Positions 8,095 through 16,877 of a stretch of DNA of 64,000 bases are shown one piece after another; the stretch's first letter is position 1, and every line of letters begins with the position of its first letter. The notes under the pieces were generated by a model. It saw nothing but the letters and a program-made list of their open reading frames with translations. It was not told where the DNA came from and did no database searches. Made by a program: the position numbers and the translations under genes. Source of the stretch: Spirosoma foliorum. Its GTDB lineage: Bacteria > Bacteroidota > Bacteroidia > Cytophagales > Spirosomataceae. The stretch lies in NCBI RefSeq assembly GCF_014117325.1, contig NZ_CP059732.1, positions 4,973,001 through 5,037,000 on the forward strand. Direction: 5' to 3'.

Positions 8095-8245
8095 ATCTTT
8101 GGTTCTCCAGGTCATACCTACGTCGGGATGGTCTAAAAGACCGGTTGTCATGATCGGTAGCCTGGAGAGCCAATCTCATGGAACCCGGACAGTTCAGTGG
8201 GCATATAGCCCGTTTCACAATGATGTCGAGAGCATGAGTAGTATC
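8095..8245 (+). ncRNA. Predicted bridge RNA of IS110 copy 1
   Basis: The leader folds into two stem-loops. The first is closed by ggttctccagg (8101-8111) with cctggagagcc (8161-8171). Its loop holds acgtcgggatg (8120-8130), identical to the left target half, a small stem (8130-8134 with 8138-8142), and ttgtcat (8145-8151), complementary to the right target half atgacaa. The second is closed by ctcatg (8175-8180) with catgag (8233-8238). It holds acagttca (8189-8196), which matches the element's right end, and acaat (8217-8221), complementary to its left end attgt. This is the target-loop/donor-loop layout of IS621-type bridge RNAs. RNA ends are approximate. Confidence 0.82.
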
Positions 8246-8265
8246 CCGCTTTTTTCGTTTTTAGC

Positions 8266-9267
8266 ATGAACCAACCAGCTATCTATTACGGGGTTGATGT
8301 CAGTAAAGAGACCTTACACATCAGCTACCAAATCGGAATCGATGCCAATGGGCAACCCCAATGGGCCTATCAAACCCTGCCCAACCAAGCGGACTCCATT
8401 GAGCAATGGGCTGCTGAACTGCCCGCCAATAGCCACCTCATTTTCGAGCATACAGGTACCTATTCGGCTCGATTAGCTTGGGTATTAGCCCTGCAAAATC
8501 GCCCCTTTAGCCTCCTTACGCCCAACCAAAGCAAAGGCTTTGCCGCCACTCTGAAGTCTATCAGCAAGACCGACCGGAGCGATGCGGCACTATTGGCGCG
8601 CTACGGACAAGTCTTTCAGCCCCAGCCTTCGCAACTGGCCGATGAGTCTCTACATCAGCTTCGCCAACAGCACAAACACCTCAACGACCTGCGAATCAGT
8701 CAGCAAGCGGTGGCTAATCAGCTTCATGCGCTGTCGTTCGACCCCCGGGCCAGTCAGAAAGTCAAGGCTAGCCTGCTGGTTCTCCAACAGAGCTACCTGA
8801 CTCAGATTGCGCTCTTTGAAGAGGAACTGGATCAGCTGAGTCAACAGGAGTTGCAGGCCATTTCGGAGCGGATGCAGCGGGTCAAGGGGATTGGGCCGGC
8901 TTCCTCTCAAGCCTTGTGCACGGCCACCAATGGGCTGGCTGGATTCGAGTCAGCCAAAGCGGTAGCTAAGTTCGTGGGCATTGCCCCCAGTCAAACTCAA
9001 TCGGGCAGTTCGGTTCGTCGGCGTGGTCGGATGGCCCGCACGGGTTTAGGGTATGTACGGGGCCTTTTATACATGGCAGCTCGTTCGGCCCGTAAATACA
9101 ATTTGGGCTGTAAAGCGCTTTATGATCGGCTACGGGCCAAGGGTAAATGCCACAAAGTGGCGATGGTGGCGGTGATGAATAAGTTGTTGCATCAGGTGTT
9201 TGTGGTGGTGAAGAAGAATATTGAATTCGTCAATGGGTTCAGCCTATCCAAACAAAATTTGGCTTAA
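8266..9267 (+). CDS. IS110-family recombinase/transposase
   Basis: RNA-guided DEDD recombinase of 333 aa, normal for IS110. The N-terminal RuvC-like DEDD domain shows D11 (GVDVSK), E61 (FEHTG), and D103 and D106 (KTDRSDA). The middle is helical. The C-terminal Transposase_20 domain has the helix-hairpin-helix-like VKGIGPASSQAL (206-217) and the Q-S-G motif with the likely catalytic serine S246, followed by RRRGRMARTGLGYVRG. No frameshift or stop is visible and the twin copy has the same protein, so recent activity is likely. Confidence 0.97.
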   Translation: MNQPAIYYGVDVSKETLHISYQIGIDANGQPQWAYQTLPNQADSIEQWAAELPANSHLIFEHTGTYSARLAWVLALQNRPFSLLTPNQSKGFAATLKSISKTDRSDAALLARYGQVFQPQPSQLADESLHQLRQQHKHLNDLRISQQAVANQLHALSFDPRASQKVKASLLVLQQSYLTQIALFEEELDQLSQQELQAISERMQRVKGIGPASSQALCTATNGLAGFESAKAVAKFVGIAPSQTQSGSSVRRRGRMARTGLGYVRGLLYMAARSARKYNLGCKALYDRLRAKGKCHKVAMVAVMNKLLHQVFVVVKKNIEFVNGFSLSKQNLA

Positions 9268-9302
9268 AACTTGTTTTTTGACACAGTTCATGACAAAATT
9301 GT

Positions 9303-10163
9303 CTACTCTTTCAGGCTTTTCAAATACGCGATGCTTTTAGGCATTTGTTCGTATTCTTTGTTGCTCTCGTCTTCGATGTAATAGTGTTTAACACCCGCTT
9401 TTTTCGCTAAGCGTAAAATTTCCGGAATGTTTACCTGACCATCGCCAAGGACAACGTCATTTTCGGGAGGAGTTCCGCCAGTCAGATCACCCTTAACACC
9501 TTTCTTTAGGTCTTTCAGGTGCATTAGTTTATAACGGTTGCCATATTTTTTCAAGAGTGCAACTGGATCAGCACCACCATGTTGCGTCCACAAAATGTCC
9601 ATTTCGAACGAAACGTATTGCGGGTTGGTATTTTTAACGATGTAGTCGTACAGCGTACCATCTTCGTACGGATGGAATTCGTAGCCGTGATTGTGGTAGC
9701 AGAAGGTTATCCCATTCTCCTTCATAGTTTTACCGATCCGGTTAAAATCCTCGACGGCTTTCTTGGCATTCTCCAGGTTAAAATTCGCCTTTTGATGAGG
9801 AATCCAGGCACACATAATAAAGGAAGCCCCCAATGCTTTTGCTTTATTAATTGCAGGCATAGGGTCTTTGGCCAGCTCTTCGTATCCGCCACCTGTCGCC
9901 GAAATTTTAATACCCCGTTCGTCGCATAATTTTTTGAATTCGGCTTCGGTATACCCTTTAGGTGCTCCACCCTCCATATCCGTGATGCCGAGCGCTTTGA
10001 TTGTATCCAGCGTGGCAATGACATTTTTGGGGAAGCTGGCTCGGTAAGTGTACGACTCGACCCCGATGGGGAAGGTGTACAGCTTGCCTTTTTGAGCGAA
10101 GCTGTCTGTTAAATTGAGTAAGGAAACGGTTGCCAAACACAACGAGAAAAAGGTTTTTTTCAT
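9303..10163 (-). CDS. Sugar phosphate isomerase/epimerase family protein, exported
   Basis: Xylose-isomerase-like TIM barrel (AP endonuclease 2 family). The ATG at 10163 gives a signal peptide (MKKTFFSLCLATVSLL to SFAQ, residue 24); the frame from 10190 adds nine residues in front. Barrel motifs include IGVESYTYR, FCYHNHGYEF and YYIEDESN, with His and acidic residues at the strand ends that bind metal in this family. Substrate unknown; such secreted Bacteroidota proteins usually process sugars. A distant relative is at 62644. Confidence 0.85.
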   Translation of the reverse strand: MKKTFFSLCLATVSLLNLTDSFAQKGKLYTFPIGVESYTYRASFPKNVIATLDTIKALGITDMEGGAPKGYTEAEFKKLCDERGIKISATGGGYEELAKDPMPAINKAKALGASFIMCAWIPHQKANFNLENAKKAVEDFNRIGKTMKENGITFCYHNHGYEFHPYEDGTLYDYIVKNTNPQYVSFEMDILWTQHGGADPVALLKKYGNRYKLMHLKDLKKGVKGDLTGGTPPENDVVLGDGQVNIPEILRLAKKAGVKHYYIEDESNKEYEQMPKSIAYLKSLKE

Positions 10164-10407
10164 GGTTATCGGTTTTCTTTTTAAATGCATTTATAGCCTA
10201 ATGAGCAACTCGGATCATACATGAAACTAACTTGGCGAATACTCATCCAGCAATAAGTTGGCCTCAACTAGCTTCCGCGTATTTCATGACTTTGGTTGAA
10301 ACGCAAGCCCGGTCTATAAGACAAGATTGGCCTTGTTTTTACTTATATTGGCGTCAAGAGCTGATTCAGTTGCAAGTAGATTTTGATTTTATGTCTCTCT
10401 CTGTTGC

Positions 10408-11556
10408 ATGCAACGAAGGACGTTTATTCAGAACACGGGTTTGCTCACGGCAGCCCTGAGCACAGCCGGGACGGAGCTTCTGGCCGTTTCGCCATCACAG
10501 AACGCAGGTAAAAACAAGCTACCGAAATGGAAAGGCTTCAACATGCTGGATTTCTTTTCACCCGATCCGGCCAACAGCCGTCCCGCTTCGCAGGAAAACT
10601 ATTTCAAATGGATGCAGGACTGGGGGTTCGATTTCGTCCGAATTCCGATGGCCTATCCAGCTTATCTCAAATTCGACCGAAGTCGCAATATCACCCCAGA
10701 CGAAGTCTATCAAATTGATCAGCAAGCTGTTGATCGGATTGATGCGTTGGTAGCGATGGCGCATAAGCATAACCTGCATGTGAGCCTGAATTTGCACCGG
10801 GCACCAGGTTATTGTGTCAATTCTGGCTTTCATGAGCCTTACAATCTCTGGACCGATCAGGCAGCACTCGACGCGTTCTGCTTTCACTGGAACATGTGGG
10901 CCAAACGGTACAAGAACGTATCGTCAAAGAAAATCAGCTTCGATCTGTTGAATGAACCCAGCGTGCGAGCCGATATGAACGATCAGCATGCCAGACATAG
11001 CACCGTGCCAGGCGAGGTTTATCGAAAAGTGGCTCTGGCTGCTTCAGAAGCTATCTGGAAAGAAAATAAAAACCACCTCATCATTGCTGATGGGAACGAT
11101 ACAGGCTCATCGGTCATACCGGCCATTGCCGATCTGAACATCGCCCAAAGTTGTCGTGGCTACAATCCGGGCATTATTTCGCACTACAAGGCTCCCTGGG
11201 CGAATAAAGATCCGGATCATTTACCCGAACCGAAATGGCCGGGCCAAGTGGGCGACAAATACCTGAGTCGCGCCATGCTCGAAACCTTCTACCAGCCCTG
11301 GATTGAGTTGGTCAATAAGGGAGTCGGTGTCCATTGTGGCGAGTGCGGTTGCTGGAACAAAACTCCACACGATGTATTCCTGGCCTGGTTCAACGATGTG
11401 CTAGACATCTTATCGAGTAACGGTATCGGCTTTGCCCTCTGGGAGTTTGTAGGCTCATTCGGCATTCTGGATTCGGGTCGTACTGATGTTGCCTACGAAG
11501 ATTGGTATGGCCACAAACTAGACAGGAAATTGCTGAATCTGATGCTGAAAGCGTAA
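10408..11556 (+). CDS. Glycoside hydrolase family 5 (cellulase-like)
   Basis: Retaining beta-glycosidase with a TIM barrel (382 aa). The N-terminus QRRTFIQNTGLLTAALS resembles a twin-arginine or Sec export signal. The acid/base is E183 in LLNEPS and the nucleophile is E312 in HCGECGCW; H130 in LNLHRAPG and W345 in ALWEF fit the active-site walls. Substrate (beta-glucan, mannan or other) cannot be assigned. It is divergent from the isomerase/epimerase gene, which may share carbohydrate use. Confidence 0.9.
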   Translation: MQRRTFIQNTGLLTAALSTAGTELLAVSPSQNAGKNKLPKWKGFNMLDFFSPDPANSRPASQENYFKWMQDWGFDFVRIPMAYPAYLKFDRSRNITPDEVYQIDQQAVDRIDALVAMAHKHNLHVSLNLHRAPGYCVNSGFHEPYNLWTDQAALDAFCFHWNMWAKRYKNVSSKKISFDLLNEPSVRADMNDQHARHSTVPGEVYRKVALAASEAIWKENKNHLIIADGNDTGSSVIPAIADLNIAQSCRGYNPGIISHYKAPWANKDPDHLPEPKWPGQVGDKYLSRAMLETFYQPWIELVNKGVGVHCGECGCWNKTPHDVFLAWFNDVLDILSSNGIGFALWEFVGSFGILDSGRTDVAYEDWYGHKLDRKLLNLMLKA

Positions 11557-11601
11557 GGAATGTCAACGCCCTAATGCTGTTTTTTTCGTATATTCGTCGT
11601 T

Positions 11602-11814
11602 ATGCAGGCAGCCGAACTTAAAATACACGTAGTAAAAGAAATTGCAGAATTGTCTGACGAACAATTTATGCAAGTTTATGATGATCTGATACGTCTACTT
11701 CATCCTCCCGTTCCCGTTCGAACACCCCGTTTTGGCAGCGCGAAAGGTCTGGTTACATTCATGTCCGATGATTTTGATGCCCCATTAGACGACTTTAAGG
11801 ATTACATGCCGTGA
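11602..11814 (+). CDS. DUF2281-like antitoxin
   Basis: Seventy residues: an N-terminal helical part (AAELKIHVVKEIAELSDEQ) followed by the block FGSAKGLVTFMSDDFDAPL, typical of DUF2281 proteins found upstream of PIN toxins. The last four bases overlap the toxin start (GTGA at 11811-11814), so the pair is translationally coupled. A TATATTCG sequence at 11589-11596 could be the -7 box, which would leave an almost leaderless transcript. Confidence 0.8.
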   Translation: MQAAELKIHVVKEIAELSDEQFMQVYDDLIRLLHPPVPVRTPRFGSAKGLVTFMSDDFDAPLDDFKDYMP

Positions 11815-12197
11815 ATTTATTATTAGACACGCATACCCTGATCTGGTATTTGGAAGGTAATGCAGAATTAAGTCAAGCTTGCCAAAATTTGATTGAAAAC
11901 CCAGGTAATAACAACTTTGTGAGTATTGCGTCGTTTTGGGAAATCGCTATCAAATTAAGTATTGGTGGCAAACTTGAACTATCCAAACCCTTTGAGCAGC
12001 TCTATCAACTAGCTTGGGAGAATAATATCACGGTATTACCTATCCGTTTCGATCATACTACTACCGTCAAATCCTTGCCTTTTAATCACAAAGATCCGTT
12101 CGACAGGATTATTATTTCCCAAGCTATAGTTGATAATATGCCAGTACTAAGTCGAGATGGTCATTTTGATGCTTATGCCATTCGTCGACTTTGGTAA
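11811..12197 (+). CDS. PIN-domain toxin (VapC-like)
   Basis: PIN-fold ribonuclease of a type II toxin-antitoxin system (128 aa). Acidic residues expected to bind Mg2+ are present: D6 (LLLDTHTLIW), the glutamate in SFWEIAIK, and aspartates in HKDPFDRII and LSRDGHFD. It starts with GTG overlapping the antitoxin stop. The target RNA is unknown. Confidence 0.9.
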   Translation: MNLLLDTHTLIWYLEGNAELSQACQNLIENPGNNNFVSIASFWEIAIKLSIGGKLELSKPFEQLYQLAWENNITVLPIRFDHTTTVKSLPFNHKDPFDRIIISQAIVDNMPVLSRDGHFDAYAIRRLW

Positions 12198-12214
12198 AGT
12201 TTCAGATTATCCGC

Positions 12215-12586
12215 TCAAACCAGCTCAGCCACAAGTTGGCCCTTGCGTGTCGTTTGTCGGTGTAAGCGTCGATTGTATAAATCTGAGCTAAGGTTCGACT
12301 GGTCAAGTGAGGCCGCCGTTGCCCGGTCACCGATTGTAGCTACCTTAATTTCGAACGCCATTTCCTGACGCAGGTAGTCGGTAGTTTGGTTGTATTTCGC
12401 AGCCTCTTCTACTAATTGAATGGTCAGATGGCGAGTGTAGTCTTCATCACCAGATGCTTCCAATAGTTTGTTGAATTGACCCAAAAACTCACCGTGCAAA
12501 TAAGGTCGAGTGCCTTTATCAACTGATAACTGAACCTGGCGGTATGATTGGGAAACAAAGTACTGAAGTTGATTACTATTGCTCAT
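12215..12586 (-). CDS. Hypothetical protein, soluble and helical
   Basis: Not recognised. The ATG at 12586 (123 aa) is preferred over the upstream one at 12619, which adds only an odd MSSTKPQIFIV. The protein is polar, rich in Q, L and T, mostly helical, with no signal peptide or membrane segment. It is convergent with the PIN toxin gene and sits in locally AT-rich DNA. Confidence 0.55.
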   Translation of the reverse strand: MSNSNQLQYFVSQSYRQVQLSVDKGTRPYLHGEFLGQFNKLLEASGDEDYTRHLTIQLVEEAAKYNQTTDYLRQEMAFEIKVATIGDRATAASLDQSNLSSDLYNRRLHRQTTRKGQLVAELV

Positions 12587-12619
12587 AACTATAAATATCT
12601 GTGGTTTTGTTGACGACAA

Positions 12620-12942
12620 TTTGGGAATAATGTTACGATAAATAACAAAAAATAGTTTTAACTATTTTTATAGTAATAGAAAATAAACCTGTATGACAAA
12701 AGATAGAAAAATTCATTTAATAGAATTTTCAGTTTAAAATTTGTTATTTTTCCCATTTATCATTAATTCATAAAAGCCGTAATACTGAGTTCTCAAATTA
12801 TGATTCGTTTCAAAATCCGGCATTTTTTTTCGTTTAATCATGACTCAACGTACCTTTTGAACGAACATTCGATCAGCAACACCTACGAGTCTGGTAAGTA
12901 GATAAGTCAGCTATTCCCGTTTGCCGAATAGATTCGATCTGT
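12620..12942. other. AT-rich intergenic region without a gene
   Basis: About 320 bases, markedly richer in A and T than the rest of the window between 12630 and 12780. No open frame of note. It lies between the divergent hypothetical gene and the permease gene, so it should contain both promoters; TACCTTTT near 12850 resembles a -7 box. Confidence 0.5.
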
Positions 12943-12948
12943 TTGGTC

Positions 12949-14265
12949 ATGCCCTTAACCATTACGCTTCTTGGCATCCTGGTCCTGATTGCCCTCATTT
13001 CGGTTGCCCGGCTGCACACATTTCTGGCATTTCTCGCTGTCTCTATTGGCGTCGGCCTGGCACTTGGCCTGAAACCGCTGGCCATTGTCGAAGCCGTCCA
13101 GAAAGGGATTGGCGGCACATTAGGCTCAATTACGGCCATCATTGCATTGGGTGCCATGCTCGGGAAACTGGTTGCTCAAAGTGGTGCCGCTCAGCGAATT
13201 GCCGTCAACATGATGGAGTTGGTAGGAACCCGACACGCCCGCTGGGCTTTTCTGGTAACGGGCTTCATTGTCGGCTTGCCCCTCTTCTATTCGGTCGGAT
13301 TTATGTTGCTGGCGCCTTTGGTGATTACAGTGGCGTATCGGTATAAACTCCCTGCGCTGTACATTGGCTTGCCGATGCTGGCTTCCTTGTCTGTCACGCA
13401 GGGTTATCTGCCACCTCACCCGGCTCCGTTAGCCATCCTGAAACAGTTCAATGCCAACATGGGTCTGACCTTATTTTATGGCATTATTGTATCGATTCCA
13501 GCCATTTTGATTTCGGGTGCACTGTTTGGGTCAACGCTGAAACGCTACACAACCTTACCCAATCCTGCGTTCATTGCTCCCGATTTGCAGGAAGACCAGA
13601 TGCCTTCGACAAGCGTGAGTTTTTTGACGGTTTTGCTACCGATTCTGCTCATTGGTGTGAGTACAGTAGTCAGTCCGTTTTTACCCACGAATTCAGTAAG
13701 CCAGCAAATTCTTTTGTTTGTGGGTGAGCCGATTGTGAGTATGTTCATTGCGGTGCTGGTCGCGCTATTTACACTTGGCATCTGGCGAGGGAAAACAATG
13801 CCCGAAGTGACTACTCTCCTGGGTGATGCCATTAAGGATGTAGCCATGCTTTTTCTGGTTTTTGGCGGAGCTGGTGCCCTAAAACAAGTATTGACCGACG
13901 GGGGCGTCAACCAATCTATTGCCGACATGATGCAGAACTCGTCGGTTCATCCGTATATACTTGCCTGGGGCATGGCCGCCCTTATCCGGGTATGCGTGGG
14001 CTCGTCGACAGTATCGGGTATTACGACGGCCGGATTTGTATCACCCTTGTTAGCATCCACCGGCGTAGAGCCTAACTTAATGGTGCTGAGCATCGGAGCC
14101 GGAAGCATGATGTTTTCGCACGTCAACGATACAGGTTTCTGGCTGTTTCGGGAATATTTTCAGCTCTCAATGGTCGATACGCTCAAAACCTGGTCCATCA
14201 TGGAAACGCTAGTTTCGGTATCGGGTCTGGCTGGTGTGATGGTGTTGAGTTGGATAATCGGCTGA
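12949..14265 (+). CDS. GntP-family gluconate/organic acid permease
   Basis: Inner-membrane proton symporter for gluconate or related sugar acids (438 aa, about twelve helices). Family blocks seen include the Gly-rich GIGGTLGSITAII, GLPLFYSVGF, the re-entrant QGYLPPHPAP, and the C-terminal GSSTVSGITTAGF with SHVNDTGFWL. The start is the ATG at 12949; a TTG two codons upstream is also possible. It may import sugar acids used by the nearby isomerase-type proteins (inference from position only). Confidence 0.9.
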   Translation: MPLTITLLGILVLIALISVARLHTFLAFLAVSIGVGLALGLKPLAIVEAVQKGIGGTLGSITAIIALGAMLGKLVAQSGAAQRIAVNMMELVGTRHARWAFLVTGFIVGLPLFYSVGFMLLAPLVITVAYRYKLPALYIGLPMLASLSVTQGYLPPHPAPLAILKQFNANMGLTLFYGIIVSIPAILISGALFGSTLKRYTTLPNPAFIAPDLQEDQMPSTSVSFLTVLLPILLIGVSTVVSPFLPTNSVSQQILLFVGEPIVSMFIAVLVALFTLGIWRGKTMPEVTTLLGDAIKDVAMLFLVFGGAGALKQVLTDGGVNQSIADMMQNSSVHPYILAWGMAALIRVCVGSSTVSGITTAGFVSPLLASTGVEPNLMVLSIGAGSMMFSHVNDTGFWLFREYFQLSMVDTLKTWSIMETLVSVSGLAGVMVLSWIIG

Positions 14266-14280
14266 TTTGGCATCAGCTAA

Positions 14281-14388
14281 TGTGGTGTCAGATGCTCACA
14301 TCTGACACAATTAGGTTTCTCAAAACCTAAAGAATCACAGTAGGTTTTGAGAAACCTAATTGTGTCGGTTATTAGTAACCGACACCAC
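14281..14388. repeat. Composite palindrome, family C
   Basis: Three nested parts: a gtgtcaga-type hairpin (14284-14308), a central pair ttaggtttctcaaaacctaa and taggttttgagaaacctaa, and a final hairpin gtgtcggtt with aaccgacac. The same arrangement is at 37968-38074. Here it lies between convergent genes and could act as a terminator. Confidence 0.8.
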
Positions 14389-14397
14389 CCCTATATG

Positions 14398-16557
14398 CTA
14401 GGGCTTCACTAAATCGTCAACTCGAACAGGCAGGCTTCGGATTCGTTTTCCGGTAGCGGCAAAAAGGGCATTGGCAACTGCCGGGGCAATGGGGGCAACT
14501 CCTGGCTCACCAGCCCCTCCCATCTTGTCAGTACTGGTTACAATGTGTACCTCTATCTCAGGTGTTTCATTGATTCGAAGAATACGGTAGTCATGGAAAT
14601 TACTTTGTTTGACTTGTCCTTTCTCTAGCGTAATCTCGCCATATAAAGCCGCCGTAAGTCCGTAGATAATTCCACTTTCCATTTGAGCGCGAACGCCATC
14701 GGGATTCACCGCTAGTCCACAATCAATGGCACATATAATACGATGCACCCGAACCTGCCGATCAACAATAGATAGCTCAACAATCTGACAAACGTAGCTG
14801 CCCATCGCTTCGCAGACAGCTACTCCCCTGAACTGCCCTGTAGGCAACGGCTTTCCCCATTCCGCTTTTTCAGCAGCCAGATTGAGCGCGGCCAGATGCC
14901 GGGGGTGATTTTTAAAGAACGAGCGTCGATAGTCAACGGGATCTTTTTGGGCCATCGTCGCCAGTTCATCAATCAAGGCTTCCACAACGAAAACCGTGTG
15001 CGTACTCCCTACCGATCGCCAGGGCAGAACGGGAACCCCTACCGATGTTGTGTGCAACTCAAAGGAATAATCAGGTACAGAATCCGAATAAGGAGCACCT
15101 CCCGTAACAGAGCTATAATCAATTCCTTTCTGGACAATCATATCGGCTAAAGGGGTGCCCGTGAACAGCGATTGCCCAACAATACGGTGTTGCCATGCCA
15201 ATGGAAATCCATCCGCGCCAACGCCGATCTGAACGCCATGCACATAAACGGGCCGATAATACCCTCCCTTAATATCATCTTCCCGAGTCCAGACCAGCTT
15301 GATAAACTTGCCACTCACTTTGGCAATGTGTACAGCTTCCATAACCCAGTCGGAGCTAAAAGAACCCCGACGTCCAAAACTGCCGCCCAGAAAAGGCGTA
15401 TAAAATTGAACCTGTTCAGGCTTAAAACCCAAAAACGCAGCCACTTCGGCCTGGTGCAATAAGTGCGATTGTGTCCCCGTCCAGACTTCACACGTATCTG
15501 GAAGAATCTTCACGGTGCAGTTCAGGGGTTCCATTGGGGCATGGGCGAGGTAGGGAAAACTGAAGGTAGCATCGATGGTCTTTACAGCCTTAGTCAGAGC
15601 GGTAGTCACATCTCCTTTTTTTCGGATCGTTAACCCTTCCGTTTTGGCGATTTGCTTGTATTCTTCCAGTTGCGTCGTACTGTCAAGATTGGCCGTTGCC
15701 CCCAAATCCCAGTCTATTTTCAGTGCATCGCGGCCAACTTTAGCTGCCCAGAAGTTATCGGCTAACACCGCAACACCCGTCGAAATTTGCACTATTTCCC
15801 GAACACCTTTCACGGCTTTTGCCTTAGTTGCATCAACGGATTTTACCGTTCCACCAAAAACGGGCGCGTGTGCCACAATGGCTGTCAATAAACCGGGGAA
15901 GTCAATATCCAGGCCATAGACTGCTTTCCCATTAATTTTCTCAGGCGTATCCAGCCGCTTTTGTGATTTCCCGATGTATTTCCAGTCTTTAGGCTCGCGA
16001 AGTTTTACCATAGGTATTAGCTGAGTGGACGCTTCGGTGGCCACTTCCCCATAACTAAGTCGTTTATCACCCGCAATGACATAGCCGTTTTCCGTTCGGC
16101 ACGCTTCTGGTTTTACGTCCAGACGGCGGGCCGCAACAGCAACCAGCATTTCCCGGGCTGTGGCACCCGCTATTCGACAGCGATCAAACTCCTGCACGGT
16201 AGACTCCGATCCGCCCGTAGACCGATAAACGGGATTCTCCAGAAAATCACTGGCCTTTCCCGGTGGGCTGGCTTCTACTTTTATCTTCTTCCAATCGCAA
16301 TCCAGTTCTTCGGCAATCAGCATCGGCAACGTAGTCCAGATGCCCTGCCCCATTTCCACCTTCGAGAGAATAATATGAATACTGTTGTCTTCGCCAATGC
16401 GCAGGTATGTATTCAGCGTAGCCCCTGTGTTCGGGCTGGTTGACACTAGCGCCTGTCTGGCTTCGGCAGGGGTGGCAAAAGCAATTAAAAGTCCGCCACT
16501 GGCAAGTGTGCCAATTTTCAGAAAATCCCGGCGATTTATCCTGTCTGCTTTGTTCAT
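14398..16557 (-). CDS. Xanthine dehydrogenase-family molybdopterin-binding subunit (IorB-like)
   Basis: Large subunit of a molybdenum hydroxylase of the isoquinoline 1-oxidoreductase beta type (719 aa). A twin-arginine signal, NRRDFLKIG (8-16), predicts Tat export after cofactor loading. Family landmarks are GGSFGRRG (Moco binding), PWRSVGST, and GGAGEPGVAP near the C-terminus, holding the catalytic glutamate. The 2Fe-2S subunit (IorA) that normally precedes it is not adjacent or elsewhere in the window, nor is a cytochrome partner. A ribosome-binding site, aaaggag, lies just before the start. Confidence 0.9.
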   Translation of the reverse strand: MNKADRINRRDFLKIGTLASGGLLIAFATPAEARQALVSTSPNTGATLNTYLRIGEDNSIHIILSKVEMGQGIWTTLPMLIAEELDCDWKKIKVEASPPGKASDFLENPVYRSTGGSESTVQEFDRCRIAGATAREMLVAVAARRLDVKPEACRTENGYVIAGDKRLSYGEVATEASTQLIPMVKLREPKDWKYIGKSQKRLDTPEKINGKAVYGLDIDFPGLLTAIVAHAPVFGGTVKSVDATKAKAVKGVREIVQISTGVAVLADNFWAAKVGRDALKIDWDLGATANLDSTTQLEEYKQIAKTEGLTIRKKGDVTTALTKAVKTIDATFSFPYLAHAPMEPLNCTVKILPDTCEVWTGTQSHLLHQAEVAAFLGFKPEQVQFYTPFLGGSFGRRGSFSSDWVMEAVHIAKVSGKFIKLVWTREDDIKGGYYRPVYVHGVQIGVGADGFPLAWQHRIVGQSLFTGTPLADMIVQKGIDYSSVTGGAPYSDSVPDYSFELHTTSVGVPVLPWRSVGSTHTVFVVEALIDELATMAQKDPVDYRRSFFKNHPRHLAALNLAAEKAEWGKPLPTGQFRGVAVCEAMGSYVCQIVELSIVDRQVRVHRIICAIDCGLAVNPDGVRAQMESGIIYGLTAALYGEITLEKGQVKQSNFHDYRILRINETPEIEVHIVTSTDKMGGAGEPGVAPIAPAVANALFAATGKRIRSLPVRVDDLVKP

Positions 16558-16877
16558 TTTACAGCGTCTCCTTTAGGATAATCCATCTATGGTGTTGCTC
16601 CCATTAGTGAATAATAGGCTACAAGAAACAATCACGCCAAACAGCTAAAAAATAGGATTGATAACCGGGGTGATCTAATTGACCAACGACGTAGAATCAG
16701 ACAGAAGTTGATAGAAGTAGGTAGGCTTCGCCCGTTGTACAGGCAAAAATGTATTTCATCAATTGAGCGATGTCGTTTGTCGATCAACGATGAGAACCCG
16801 GTTGTATTTTTGTACTTTCGAGCAAACAACTGCCTTTTGTTCAGCGTGTTTAGAAAAACTAGCGAGCACCTCACGAA
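16558..16877. other. Divergent regulatory region without a gene
   Basis: About 320 bases between the divergent molybdenum hydroxylase gene and the sensor kinase gene. The only open frames are shadow-like. It should hold promoters for both directions. Confidence 0.45.
16805..16812 (+). promoter_or_regulatory. Candidate -7 box for the LytS-like kinase gene
   Basis: TATTTTTG matches TAnnTTTG, 66 bases before the ATG. An upstream tttg near 16775 is about 25 bases away, longer than the usual spacing. Confidence 0.3.

Larger units (their letters stand above)
8072..9289 (+). mobile_element. IS110-family insertion sequence, copy 1
   Basis: Element of 1218 bp, seemingly identical to the one at 52580-53797. 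Boundaries come from comparing the two copies and the interrupted palindromes: both are flanked by the dinucleotide AT (8070-8071 and 9290-9291), which would be the recombination core. There are no terminal inverted repeats and no target duplication beyond that core, as expected for IS110. A 194-bp non-coding leader precedes the recombinase gene and about 22 bp follow it. Confidence 0.93.

Noticed and set aside
10232..10459. 75-codon open frame before the GH5 gene
   Set aside because: Composition is not protein-like, it overlaps the GH5 signal region in another frame, and it lies in the promoter gap.
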